Part shown: positions 34,134 through 43,340 of the stretch, in pieces | How the letters are laid out: every line of letters starts with the position of its first letter | How positions within the stretch are numbered: the first letter of the stretch is position 1 | Origin: an uncultured Lachnospiraceae bacterium | GTDB lineage: Bacteria > Bacillota > Clostridia > Lachnospirales > Lachnospiraceae | Direction: 5' to 3' | DNA length: 64,000 nt | Assembly: GCA_946414885.1 (NCBI GenBank) | Contig: CAMKQH010000002.1 | Span: forward strand, 1 to 64,000 | Notes under the pieces: generated by a model | What the model was told of the DNA's origin: nothing | What the model saw: the letters and a program-made list of their open reading frames with translations, nothing else | Databases searched by the model: none | Program-made: the position numbers and the translations under genes

Positions 34134-35756
34134 ATGTCTGAGCAGAAAATGAGATACCTTGCAACGCGGCAAGCGGGTGATCCGCTTCCGGGGGAGGAGG
34201 GCGCGACAAACGAGGGCGCCAAGGAGCCTGGCGAAGGCGCGGGTAAGCCCTCCGGCTTGCCGGCGGGTACGCGGGGAAGTAAGGATTCCGATGAGATCTG
34301 GGTGAAGAAGGATTATCTTTTGTTTGATCTGGATGGCACGCTGACGGATCCGAAGATCGGGATCACGACCTGCGTGCAATATGCCCTGAAGTCCTTTGGA
34401 ATTGACGAGCCTGACCTTGATAAGCTGGAACCCTTTATAGGGCCTCCCTTACAGGATAGCTTTAAGAAATACTATGGCTTTGATGACGTACAGGCGCAGG
34501 AAGCCATCGAGAAATACCGCGAGCGCTTTAAGGATAAGGGAATGTTTGAAAACGAGATCTACGCAGGGATCCCTGAGATGCTAAAGCGCCTAAAGATGCG
34601 CGGCATCCACCTTGGCGTTGCCTCCAGCAAGCCAACGATTTACGTGGAGCAGATCCTAGAGCATTTTCAGATCAAAGATTACTTTGAAGTCATCGTGGGC
34701 AGCGAGCTTGACGGAACGCGGACGGATAAGGCAGAGGTCATTCTGGAAGCGCTCCGCAGGTTTTCTTCCAAAGGCACCGTGCAGAAGCACAGGGTCCTCA
34801 TGATCGGTGACCGCAGCTATGACGTGGACGGCGCTAAGCGCGTGAGCATCGAGTCCGTGGGCGTAACTTATGGCTACGGCGACATGCAGGAGCTGATGGA
34901 GGCCCATGCCGACTATATCGTGCGCTCCGTCGAAGAACTGAAGCGGTTTCTGCTGCGCGGCTTTGAGGACGTGGAAAAGATCCTCACGACCGGTCAAAAG
35001 ACGTGGCTGTTGATCTCGCAGTTTGTGCTCTTCCTTGCGGCCAGGGAGCTGGTGAAGAATTTGGGCTTAGTGGCAGTGGCAAGTCTCGGCATGGAAACCG
35101 TTTCGGATGACCTAGGCATGTTGATTCTCGGCTTGGCCTACGTGGCGGCTGGATTTGGCATTTTTAAGGTGTCGAAGGGCATCATTCTGAGAATGAAGGA
35201 TGACATGCACCTGACGCACTTAAAACCGGAACCACGGAGCCATTACTGGATCCTTGGCGTAGCAACCGTCGCATTGGCCTTTGGCGTGACGATGCTGATG
35301 GAACTGAGCGGTTTTGGGGAGGACACGGAGAGCTTCCAAAAGATTGCTTCAAACCTGGGACAAGCTTCCCTTTGGACTTCGCTGATCACCTATGGTTTGA
35401 TCGTACCCGTTGCAGAAGAGTTGTTGTTCCGCGGAATAGCCTTTGGCTATGCCAGAAAATTCTTTGACGTGCGGACGGCGATTATTGGCTCCGCGATTCT
35501 GTACGGCGCGTATTGCGGCGACATGGTACAGGCTTTGTTCCTCACCGTCATGGGTTACTTTATGGCTTATGCGTATGAATATTTCGGGAGCTTCCGGGTA
35601 CCCGTTCTGATGCACGTCGGAATGAATGTCGTGCTGTTGCTGGCTGAGTATTTGGGACTTGACAGAACGTTCTTTGTGAGCTGGCCGTCCTGCGCGATCT
35701 TCATGATCGCAGGCTGCGTTGGCGTGATCTATTTGGCAAGAAAAAAGAAGATTTAA
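34134..35756 (+). CDS. HAD phosphatase fused to CPBP membrane protease
   Basis: A 540-residue fusion. Residues 1-60 are a Gly/Glu-rich extension. Residues about 61-280 are a HAD-family, phosphoglycolate-phosphatase-like domain (LFDLDGTLTD with the nucleophile Asp, VASSKPTIYVEQILEHF, MIGDRSYDVDGAKRV). Residues about 295-540 are polytopic and contain CPBP/CAAX-protease motifs EELLFRG and LMHVGMN. The usual central FxxxH motif reads LYGAYCGD here, so the second metal-binding His seems absent and activity is doubtful. The start has a weak GAGGGAAA site. The HAD part alone would process phosphoglycolate or nucleotides. Confidence 0.8.
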   Translation: MSEQKMRYLATRQAGDPLPGEEGATNEGAKEPGEGAGKPSGLPAGTRGSKDSDEIWVKKDYLLFDLDGTLTDPKIGITTCVQYALKSFGIDEPDLDKLEPFIGPPLQDSFKKYYGFDDVQAQEAIEKYRERFKDKGMFENEIYAGIPEMLKRLKMRGIHLGVASSKPTIYVEQILEHFQIKDYFEVIVGSELDGTRTDKAEVILEALRRFSSKGTVQKHRVLMIGDRSYDVDGAKRVSIESVGVTYGYGDMQELMEAHADYIVRSVEELKRFLLRGFEDVEKILTTGQKTWLLISQFVLFLAARELVKNLGLVAVASLGMETVSDDLGMLILGLAYVAAGFGIFKVSKGIILRMKDDMHLTHLKPEPRSHYWILGVATVALAFGVTMLMELSGFGEDTESFQKIASNLGQASLWTSLITYGLIVPVAEELLFRGIAFGYARKFFDVRTAIIGSAILYGAYCGDMVQALFLTVMGYFMAYAYEYFGSFRVPVLMHVGMNVVLLLAEYLGLDRTFFVSWPSCAIFMIAGCVGVIYLARKKKI

Positions 35757-35761
35757 TCATG

Positions 35762-35801
35762 ACCCCGGGTAGAAAAGACTAGTTTTTCTCCCGGGGTTTT
35801 T
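35762..35801 (+). terminator. Rho-independent terminator
   Basis: ACCCCGGG (35762-35769) and CCCGGGGT (35790-35797) pair, with an inner AGAAAA/TTTTCT extension, followed by a T-tract. Confidence 0.9.
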
Positions 35802-35852
35802 GGGGGAAAGCACCGTAAAACGGAAAATAGACAAAGTAAAGCGTTTTGTTTA

Positions 35853-35880
35853 TTGAAGTAGTCGTGGAAATGAGTATAAT
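35853..35880 (+). promoter_or_regulatory. Promoter (TTGAAG-16-TATAAT)
   Basis: TTGAAG at 35853-35858 and TATAAT at 35875-35880. It would drive the O-antigen-ligase-like gene and the coupled secreted protein. Confidence 0.75.
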
Positions 35881-35916
35881 ATAATTGTGACGTTAAATGA
35901 GGAGCAGGGGAATTGC

Positions 35917-37512
35917 GTGAAGAACTTATGCGGAAAAGTTTGGGATAAACGAAAAACGTTGGCCATGGCATATTCGCTTTTCATTTTTCTGATACTTCCG
36001 TTGTATATGAAAAACGGATTTGTCATGATTGGCGATGCCAAGTATGAGCTGTATTTTAAGGGAACGGTTCTTATGGCCGGCATGAGCCTTTTGATGCTGC
36101 TTTCCGGTATCATAAGCGGGAAGGCAGAACTGAAAAAAGAAAGGTCTTATGCTGAGATCATGGCGATTTTCTTTGTTTTTGTCACGCTTATCAGCATGTT
36201 TCTTGGCATGGATCCCCGTGTTGCCACCTGGGGATATACGGATTGGCACATGGGCGGAATCACGCAGCTGATGACCATTTTGGGCTTCTTTGTCATGAAA
36301 AACTGGATGGAGAATGACCGGTGGAGCTGGATCTTTCTCGGAAGCAGTTCTCTGATCGTATGCGGCTTGTCCGTCGCAAACAGGCATGGCGCCGATCCGC
36401 TCAACGTATATGACGGAATGGCCTGGCTTGAATGGAACCGCAGAAATCTGATCGCAACCATTGGAAACATAAACTGGGCATGTTGCTTTATGGCGATCGG
36501 CGTGCCGCTGCTTTTGTGGGTGGCATGGACCTTGGAAGGTAAGCTTAAAATCTGGGGATACCTTTGCGCGTGGATCGCCATCGCAGGGATATGGTTACAG
36601 GGAAGCGATGCGGGTATTCTTGATCTGGCCGTGATCATGGCGGTACTGTTATGGATCTCGGCAGACCGCTGGGACAGGTTGCTTAGGACGATCGAGATCA
36701 TAACGCTGATCCCTCTTTTTTGGAGCGTTTACTCCTTTTTTCAGTTTAGACTGGTCGTGCCGGTAGAAACGTACATCGTGGAAAAGTTCTATACCTTGTT
36801 ATGGCTGATCCCGTTGGCTGCGTGCCTGATCATTCGTTACGGCGTTGGAAAACTGGCGAAACGCGGCGGGGAAACCTGCAGACTGAAAAAACCGATCCGT
36901 ATCGGAATTTTAGCGGCAGCGCTGGCGGGAGCGGGCATATTCGCATTATGTCAGATTTCCGACGGCGTTTGGGCTGCTTTTGGAAAAATAGGTGTTTTAA
37001 GATTCAGCGATTCCTGGGGAAGCTTGCGTGGAGGCGTTTGGAAAGCATCCGTACGGGGCTTTGGGGAAATGGGTATTTCGCAAAAACTGTTTGGCGCCGG
37101 GCCGGATTGCTATGCACTTTTTCTGGAAAGCATGGGGACAAGATTTAAGTTGAAGGGCCAATGGGCAAACGCCGTATATGCCAATGCGCATAATGAATTT
37201 CTGACAATGCTGATCAACGAGGGCATTCTAGGCGTGGTCACGTATTTTGGAATCTATGCCAGCGTTGCGTTAAAGCTTACGTCAGATAAAAGGATGCAAC
37301 CGAAGACTGTTTTGGGCATTATGATTTTAGCCAGTTACCTGGGAAATCAATTTTTTTCTTTTCAACAGATCATTTCTACGCCCGTCATGCTCATGATCTT
37401 GGGAATCTTGGACGCAGATAATCTGAGGTTGCAAGATGATACAAGAAATGCGAAAATAAAAAAGAACAAAAATACAAATAAGAAAAAGCAAGAAAGCGAG
37501 GGGAAAAAATGA
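35917..37512 (+). CDS. O-antigen ligase/PglL-type polytopic protein
   Basis: A 531-residue membrane protein with about 12-14 membrane segments. Its large loop precedes AHNEFLTMLINEGILGVVTY (about residue 425), the hallmark of the Wzy/WaaL/PglL (PF04932-type) family, which transfers lipid-linked glycans to lipids, to growing polymers or to protein Ser/Thr. Start GTG 35917 (AGGGG at 35906-35910) is chosen over in-frame GTG 35887, which lacks a site. The stop overlaps the start of the next gene by 4 bp (ATGA). That gene encodes a secreted protein with a Thr/Ser-rich 12-unit repeat, so protein O-glycosylation is plausible but unproven. Confidence 0.75.
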   Translation: MKNLCGKVWDKRKTLAMAYSLFIFLILPLYMKNGFVMIGDAKYELYFKGTVLMAGMSLLMLLSGIISGKAELKKERSYAEIMAIFFVFVTLISMFLGMDPRVATWGYTDWHMGGITQLMTILGFFVMKNWMENDRWSWIFLGSSSLIVCGLSVANRHGADPLNVYDGMAWLEWNRRNLIATIGNINWACCFMAIGVPLLLWVAWTLEGKLKIWGYLCAWIAIAGIWLQGSDAGILDLAVIMAVLLWISADRWDRLLRTIEIITLIPLFWSVYSFFQFRLVVPVETYIVEKFYTLLWLIPLAACLIIRYGVGKLAKRGGETCRLKKPIRIGILAAALAGAGIFALCQISDGVWAAFGKIGVLRFSDSWGSLRGGVWKASVRGFGEMGISQKLFGAGPDCYALFLESMGTRFKLKGQWANAVYANAHNEFLTMLINEGILGVVTYFGIYASVALKLTSDKRMQPKTVLGIMILASYLGNQFFSFQQIISTPVMLMILGILDADNLRLQDDTRNAKIKKNKNTNKKKQESEGKK

Positions 37513-40187
37513 GTACAAAAAAGATTTTTAGTTGTCTTGGTTTTGGAATCATTTTGCTTGCATTTGCGGTGGCTCTGGGAAATGCAAACTACGTGATGAG
37601 AGTTTTCGCTGATGACCCAACCACCACCAGTAGCAACAACACTGCCAGCGGCAACAACAGCACCAGCGGGAACAACACTGCCAGCGGGAACAACACTGCC
37701 AGCGGGAACAACACTGCCAGCGGCAACAACACAGCCAGCGGGAACAATACAGCCAGCGGCAATAACACTGCCAGTGGTAATAATACAGCCAGCGGCAATA
37801 ACACTGCCAGTGGTAATAATACAGCCAGCGGCAACAATACCGCCAGCGGCAACAACACCCAGGAGCAGAAAATTCCGTTGATCCGCGGGTATGACGGCAC
37901 GGAGTTCGTTAGGATCGACACGGATGCCTTTGAAAGAGTCCTCGAAACTGATGATGAACTGATGGAGAATTATTTAGAGGGCTACTATGAGATCCTGTGG
38001 TATGTGAATCGTGATTACTTTAAGTCGGCACCGAACGATGAGACAAGACTGAACCTTACCCAAGACATGGCGGGCATGGAAGTATATGCCAAGATTTGCA
38101 TCGGACCACACGTGCTGACAACCGAGTCAATCACGGTACGGTTCGGAGATGAGTATTCCCCTAAGATTACGAAAGATCTGGTGGATTTAGTCTTTTGCGT
38201 TTATGACAGTAGTGCATTCCAGGTGACTGTGGAAAATGCGGAATCCTACGTTTGGCACGTGGAAGATGAGAACGGTAACGAAATGTCTTTGGATTACATA
38301 AATCAGAACAACCTTGCTTTCGTGGAACCCCATGCTTTCCAATGGGGAGCAGAGCTCATGTTCTATTATATGCACCCGGACATGAATGGAAAACGGATCT
38401 ATTGTGAGATCACGGGAAACGGAAGAACCGTTCGCACCAGAAAAGCATTGCTCACGGTAGAAAAGAAGATTAAGTACCTCGAGGCAACGCCGGTAAATTA
38501 TGAGCAGGCAGTGGCCGGTAACAACGTGATGAACTTTAAAACCATCAACATGAAGGAACTGGATTATGCCACCGCGTCCAACGTTCAGTGGTTTTCCAAT
38601 GGTTCCTACGTGAGCTACAAGGATATGGTAGCGGGAGAGACGCTGACCGTTCAGTTTGACGTTGACCTGGATGAAGGATTTGTATTTAATAACGAAGTAT
38701 ATTGCTATATCCATTTTCCGGGTGTAACCGATTGCGCACGTCTGGTTCCCGGCGTGGCATATTCATCTACGCACGCAACCTTCCAATGCGATTACGTCGT
38801 CAAGGATACGACAAAGATTACGAACGTGGCAATAAGCACCACGGCCCCCGTGCAAGGAGCGACGCTGACGAAGGGACGTGTTCCGGAGGATGCGAATTAT
38901 TATATCGCATCTGAGCTTTGGGCAGAGTATGACGAGAATTTTGAAGTCGTAGCCTCGCTCATGCCAGGGCACGTTTTTGAGGAAGGAAAAATTTATACGT
39001 ATACTGCAACCATCTTCACGGATTACCCATACGAATTTTTGAACAATCAAGGTGATTTTGGCGGCGTGGTAACGGTGAACGGAGAGCGGGCCGTGTTGTT
39101 CGATGCGGATTACTCGCAGTCCATCCGCGATGATTTAGAAAAGAGATTAGAGTATGGAACTGCGGCGTACCATTATTCGTTTTCGCCTGATTATAGGGGA
39201 AGAATCACAATTTCCAGGACGTTTTTCTCGGAACCGGTAGGAAATTATGACAAGGATCTCAAGATCGCCAGGAAATCCCTTACGCTTTATGACACGATCG
39301 CAATTGAGTTCAAGATTAACAAGGCAGCGTTTGACGCAAAGTATCGCGATCCCTACGTGATGGTAACCCAAAACGGCGTGGAGCAAAAACTTACGCAATA
39401 CAATGTTAGCGCCGACGGCGGATATTACGTGTTTACCGTAAGGATAGCACCTCACATGTTGGGGGACGAGGTGAAGGTGGTACCTCACGGAATCGGCAAG
39501 ACGTCTCATGGCTTGGACATGGAGGGCGTGGCCATGAGGTACTCCGTCAAGAAGTACTGTCAGAACATGCTAAACAACAGTGATTTTCAGGGCGATGAAT
39601 ACGCAATCTTTAGAAGGCTTTTGGTGGACATCCTTCTCTATGGCGATGCCGCACAGATTTATGCTAATTACAAGACGGACGAGCTGGTCAGCGAATTTCT
39701 TTGGGACTACCAGCGTGAAATGGGCACGGACGTAACCATTCCAATGGACTACAAATCCGTAAAGAAAAAGTATTATAAGTCGGTAGATGATAAGGATGCA
39801 CGGGCAAGCATTGACACGGCATCGCTTTACCTTGAGGCAGCCGTAAACATCCAGTTCAAGTATTCTGCATCAGACCTTTCCAACCTTCGCATCATCGTTG
39901 AGGATGACAATGGAATTCGTGGCGTGTATGATGCAGATGCAAATCTGATCGATGCAAACGGATTGTACTACGTAGTCTTTGGAAATCTGAACGCCGGCGA
40001 GATGAGAAAGACGGTCTATGCAACGGTGATGGAGGGAGATAATAGGGTCAGCAATACGTTCCGCTATAGCATTGAATCCTATGTGAAAGCCCTGAAGGGC
40101 AAGGGAATTCCTAATTTAGACAATCTGCTTGACGCAATGATGCGTTACGGAGATTCCGCTGCATTATTTAGTTCCCCAACTCATTAA
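37509..40187 (+). CDS. Secreted protein with (NNTASG)12 spacer and shared C-terminal domain
   Basis: An 892-residue protein with a signal peptide (about residues 1-35, ending VFADD). Residues 43-114 are twelve NNTASG units (one variant, NNSTSG). A middle region of beta-rich modules follows (about 120-580). The last 310 residues (from about codon 584, LKIARKSLTLYDTIAIEFK) form the domain shared with the proteins starting at 44076, 47003, 53412 and 57442. Conserved signatures are LLVDILLYGDAAQ, LEAAVNIQFK, LNAGEMRKTVYATVM and RYSIESYV. No sortase signal or anchor is visible. It is translationally coupled to the upstream ligase-like gene. Function unknown; I infer a surface or secreted protein. 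Confidence 0.8.
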   Translation: MSTKKIFSCLGFGIILLAFAVALGNANYVMRVFADDPTTTSSNNTASGNNSTSGNNTASGNNTASGNNTASGNNTASGNNTASGNNTASGNNTASGNNTASGNNTASGNNTASGNNTQEQKIPLIRGYDGTEFVRIDTDAFERVLETDDELMENYLEGYYEILWYVNRDYFKSAPNDETRLNLTQDMAGMEVYAKICIGPHVLTTESITVRFGDEYSPKITKDLVDLVFCVYDSSAFQVTVENAESYVWHVEDENGNEMSLDYINQNNLAFVEPHAFQWGAELMFYYMHPDMNGKRIYCEITGNGRTVRTRKALLTVEKKIKYLEATPVNYEQAVAGNNVMNFKTINMKELDYATASNVQWFSNGSYVSYKDMVAGETLTVQFDVDLDEGFVFNNEVYCYIHFPGVTDCARLVPGVAYSSTHATFQCDYVVKDTTKITNVAISTTAPVQGATLTKGRVPEDANYYIASELWAEYDENFEVVASLMPGHVFEEGKIYTYTATIFTDYPYEFLNNQGDFGGVVTVNGERAVLFDADYSQSIRDDLEKRLEYGTAAYHYSFSPDYRGRITISRTFFSEPVGNYDKDLKIARKSLTLYDTIAIEFKINKAAFDAKYRDPYVMVTQNGVEQKLTQYNVSADGGYYVFTVRIAPHMLGDEVKVVPHGIGKTSHGLDMEGVAMRYSVKKYCQNMLNNSDFQGDEYAIFRRLLVDILLYGDAAQIYANYKTDELVSEFLWDYQREMGTDVTIPMDYKSVKKKYYKSVDDKDARASIDTASLYLEAAVNIQFKYSASDLSNLRIIVEDDNGIRGVYDADANLIDANGLYYVVFGNLNAGEMRKTVYATVMEGDNRVSNTFRYSIESYVKALKGKGIPNLDNLLDAMMRYGDSAALFSSPTH
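37635..37850 (+). repeat. 18-bp minisatellite, 12 units, encoding NNTASG
   Basis: Twelve in-frame 18-bp units (consensus AACAACACTGCCAGCGGC with synonymous variation). Each unit carries an N-N-T sequon-like triplet and Ser/Thr sites. Such repeats change length easily by slippage. Confidence 0.95.
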
Positions 40188-40201
40188 CGTTATTTTCAAG
40201 A

Positions 40202-40240
40202 GTGCGTGTCACGGAAACGTGGCACGTGCCCTTATTTTTT
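40202..40240 (+). terminator. Terminator-like hairpin before the sensor gene
   Basis: GTGCGTGTCACG (40202-40213) pairs with CGTGGCACGTGC (40218-40229), including G-U pairs, followed by TTATTTTTT. It is only 33 bp before the sensor start, so it may terminate or attenuate transcription. Confidence 0.7.
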
Positions 40241-40273
40241 GCAAGAACACGTTATGCGAAAGGAGGGTGGGCC

Positions 40274-42001
40274 ATGTTGAAGATGACGGCCGCGCAAAAG
40301 CGGATGATCGCCATGTTTTTGATCACCATTTTGTTGGCAGTGGCATATACAAGTAGTGTGTATCTTGATCCTCCGATACTTGACGTACATACGTTTTTGT
40401 ACGCCGGACTGGTGATTGCCTGGGGATTTTTGGTGTATCAGAGGATAGTCAATCAACGAGTGAGACATTATCTGGTTGCCGCCTCCGTCTTTATGTTAAT
40501 TCTGTTCCTCTCAAGACTGATCCGGTGGAGATGCTTTCGGGACAATGCCTTTGCCCAGGAATATGCATGGTATGCCTATTACGTAAGCTTCGTGGGAGTG
40601 CCGCTTTGTGCCATTATGGCTGCACTCTGCGTTGGGAAAGAAGGGGACAGACCGCATAGACGTGCCAAATGGCTCTGGCTGATACAGGTTGTAATTACGG
40701 TCATTGTCTTTACAAATGGCTTACACGGATGGTTCTTTTGTTTTCGGGATGAAACGCATAAGCACTATACGTATGGCGCGGCATTCTATGCGTGTGTTGC
40801 GGTGGGAGCGATACTTGCCATTGCAACGATGGTTATCATCATCAGGCGCTGTCAGGTTACCGCAGCCCGGAAGACGTGGGTGATTCCGGCGGCCGGAATG
40901 CTGTTCTTTGCATGCCTGATTGCATGGTATTATGCATGTGGCGGCGCACCTTCCGTTTTTGGTATAAAACTGTTTCAGCTTCACGAAATTTTCTGCCTGT
41001 TTTATATATTTCCGTTCGAGAGCATGATCCAGCTTGGCATCATGCCGAGCAATACCCGATATGAATTGTTTTTTGAAAACAGTCCCGTCTCAGCCAGCAT
41101 AAGGGATGAGGAAGGAATCGTGGTCTATGCTTCCAAAAAGATGATCGCTGAAGATGACGAACGCGTAACGTCTGCGGAGAAGCCTTGGCAGAGGAACGAT
41201 ACGCTGCGCCGCAACGAAAAGGAAATCCACGGAGGAAAGATTGTTTGGTATGAGGACTTAACTGCGATCCAGACGCTGGATCAAGAGATCCGTAAAGTAA
41301 CGGAGGAACTGGAAGAAGAAAATGAATTGATACGGCAGGAAAATGAGATCCGGAGCGAGCGCATCCGTTATGAGACCCAGAACCATTTGTATGACAAGAT
41401 AGCAAATGCCGTCAAGGAAAAGGCGCTTGCCATTGACGCAATCCTCACGGAGCTGGTGAAGGAGAATGCAATCGTTACGGCGGTGGAAGGAGCGGCTGTA
41501 CTGACGGAGACCGTTAGGAGACGCCTGATGCAGGCAATGGTTCTTGGAGCTTACGTAAAGCGCATGGGTAACATGATGCTGATCACGGAAGAGTCGGAGC
41601 GGATTTCCACGAAGGAGCTGGGAAGCGCCATCCGGGAATCGCTGGAGTATTTTGGTCTTATGGAGATCCCTCATGACTTTCAGGAAAAAGGGGAAGCGTT
41701 TTTGCCGGAGAAAGTGATCCTTCTGTCATATGAGCTTTTGGAAGCAATCCTGGAAAGTGAGCATGAAATTTACTCGCTTCTGGTTTTCCTGGATGCCAAG
41801 GAGGAGTTTCTGCTCAGGATCATGCTGGACGTAGAGAAACTCCCCGTGGATGAAGGCTGGAGAAGGGAAGAACTTGCGCATGCAGGCATGACGTTAAAGG
41901 TTGAGTGCGTTGATGAGACCTGGCGCATGGACCTTCGCTTTCACGGTGACGAGAACGCGGAAAACGCGCAATCAGGCGTCGGAAAGGAGGGTGAAGCATG
42001 A
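40274..42001 (+). CDS. 7TM sensor with degenerate kinase-like C-terminus (cassette 1, gene A)
   Basis: A 575-residue protein. Residues 1-270 hold seven or eight membrane segments with FTNGLHGWFF and FPFESMIQLGIMPSN, resembling the 7TM histidine-kinase N-terminal domain. A PAS-like patch follows (NTRYELFFENSPVSASIRDE, about 260), then a coiled coil and a DHp-like helix (YETQNHLYDKIANAVKEKAL, about 365). The C-terminal 200 residues have an ATPase-like pattern but lack recognisable N and G boxes, so it is likely a pseudokinase. AGGAGGGTGG supports ATG 40274. The stop overlaps the next start (ATGA), implying stoichiometric production with the coupled kinase. Paralogues start at 50199 and 62075. 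Confidence 0.75.
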   Translation: MLKMTAAQKRMIAMFLITILLAVAYTSSVYLDPPILDVHTFLYAGLVIAWGFLVYQRIVNQRVRHYLVAASVFMLILFLSRLIRWRCFRDNAFAQEYAWYAYYVSFVGVPLCAIMAALCVGKEGDRPHRRAKWLWLIQVVITVIVFTNGLHGWFFCFRDETHKHYTYGAAFYACVAVGAILAIATMVIIIRRCQVTAARKTWVIPAAGMLFFACLIAWYYACGGAPSVFGIKLFQLHEIFCLFYIFPFESMIQLGIMPSNTRYELFFENSPVSASIRDEEGIVVYASKKMIAEDDERVTSAEKPWQRNDTLRRNEKEIHGGKIVWYEDLTAIQTLDQEIRKVTEELEEENELIRQENEIRSERIRYETQNHLYDKIANAVKEKALAIDAILTELVKENAIVTAVEGAAVLTETVRRRLMQAMVLGAYVKRMGNMMLITEESERISTKELGSAIRESLEYFGLMEIPHDFQEKGEAFLPEKVILLSYELLEAILESEHEIYSLLVFLDAKEEFLLRIMLDVEKLPVDEGWRREELAHAGMTLKVECVDETWRMDLRFHGDENAENAQSGVGKEGEA

Positions 42002-43242
42002 CCTTCTTATCGATGTCTGATGAAGCCCAAGGACTTTTAACCTTATGGATGTCACTTGTGCAAATGCTGTTATTTTTCAATTTGTTCCGATACGTTCAGA
42101 TCGGAAAAAGAAGATCGAAATCAAGATGCATCCTTCTTTGCATCGTAAATTTCGTGCTTGTACAGATTCTGTTTCAGCAGATGTATGAAGAAATAGCCTT
42201 TCCGATCGTCTTACCGCTTTGGATGCTTCTTCTCATCATTTTTATGCTCACCGTTTTCGCGGTGGCGGAATGGTACCGGATTGCGAAGTGGAACCAGTCC
42301 CATGTCTCTGCTACGTCGATCAAGGAGGCAGTGGACGCATTGCCGACCGGCCTTTGTTTTTCGCTTCCGGAGGGGTTGCCGCTCCTTGTGAATGAAAAGA
42401 TGGATAAGCTCTCGAAAGAGCTTTTGGGAAAGCCTTTGCTGAATGCAAAGGATGCTTGGGAAGCCCTTGCAAGTGAGTCCGTAAAGGGTCTGATCAAAAG
42501 TGGGCCGGAACCGATCTATGAATTGTTGGACGGCAGGGTTTACGGTTTCCACAGGGAAGCGTTGAATCTAAAAGAGGGAAGAGTTTACGTCATCGTGGCA
42601 ACGGACGTAACGGAAGAGTATTCCAGGACAAAGGAACTTGGGGAGAAGCAAAGGAAAGCAAGGGTGATCAACGCCAGACTGAAATCTCTTCTGGATACGA
42701 TCGAGTACGTGACCATGAGCAGGGAGCTTTTACAACTTAAGATCGCGCTGCATGACAATCTTGGCAGGAGCCTTTTGTCGGCAAAGCGTTACATATTAAA
42801 CCCGTCTTCCGTCGATCCCATGGAACTCCTCGCCATCTGGAAAAATAACTTAAGCCACCTGATCGGTGAGACTCCGGAGGAGTGGCAGATTCCCTATTAC
42901 GTTGCCAAAAAGGAAGCATCGATAATGGGAATCGATCTGCAGATCGTTGGAACGCTTCCTGAGGAGGAGCGGCTTTTGCCCGTGATCGATCAGGCCATTT
43001 CCACGCACGTCATCAACGTGCTCCGTCATGCGGACGGTCACGTCGCCATGGTAAGCGTCTCGGAGGAGGATAAGGAATATTGCCTTACTTTCACGAATGA
43101 CGGTAATTTGCCATCCGGCGAGATTCACGAGATGGGCGGCCTTGGAAATCTAAAACGACAGGTGGAGGCATTGGGCGGAGGCATGGAGCTTTCCGCAACA
43201 CCGAGATTTCAAATGTCTCTCCGTCTGCCTAAGAGAGCATAA
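41998..43242 (+). CDS. HisKA_3-type sensor kinase with three membrane segments (cassette 1, gene B)
   Basis: A 414-residue kinase. Two or three membrane segments lie in residues 10-95, a PAS-like domain in about 100-205 (VDALPTGLCFSLPEGLPLLV), then a DHp region with the phospho-acceptor His252 in ALHDNLGRSLL, as in NarX/DesK-type kinases. A HATPase module follows (INVLRHADGHVAMVSV near 340, MGGLGNLKRQVEALGGGMEL near 375). It is translationally coupled to the 7TM partner and upstream of a LuxR-type response regulator, its probable substrate. Paralogues start at 51853 and 63700. Confidence 0.85.
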   Translation: MTFLSMSDEAQGLLTLWMSLVQMLLFFNLFRYVQIGKRRSKSRCILLCIVNFVLVQILFQQMYEEIAFPIVLPLWMLLLIIFMLTVFAVAEWYRIAKWNQSHVSATSIKEAVDALPTGLCFSLPEGLPLLVNEKMDKLSKELLGKPLLNAKDAWEALASESVKGLIKSGPEPIYELLDGRVYGFHREALNLKEGRVYVIVATDVTEEYSRTKELGEKQRKARVINARLKSLLDTIEYVTMSRELLQLKIALHDNLGRSLLSAKRYILNPSSVDPMELLAIWKNNLSHLIGETPEEWQIPYYVAKKEASIMGIDLQIVGTLPEEERLLPVIDQAISTHVINVLRHADGHVAMVSVSEEDKEYCLTFTNDGNLPSGEIHEMGGLGNLKRQVEALGGGMELSATPRFQMSLRLPKRA

Positions 43243-43340
43243 GGGAATACCGCATCATGGTATTCCTGACGAGAATGGTAAAGCTGCTGAGGAAACATCG
43301 ACGGCAGAAGAAAGAGACATACGTTAAGGGAGGTCAAGGC

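Noticed and set aside
37635..37850. Possible CRISPR array
   Set aside because: Units are 18-bp contiguous in-frame repeats without spacers.
37589..37921. Minus-strand frame with hydrophobic LLPLAV repeats
   Set aside because: It is only the reverse of the (NNTASG) minisatellite; the plus frame has a signal peptide and coupled start.
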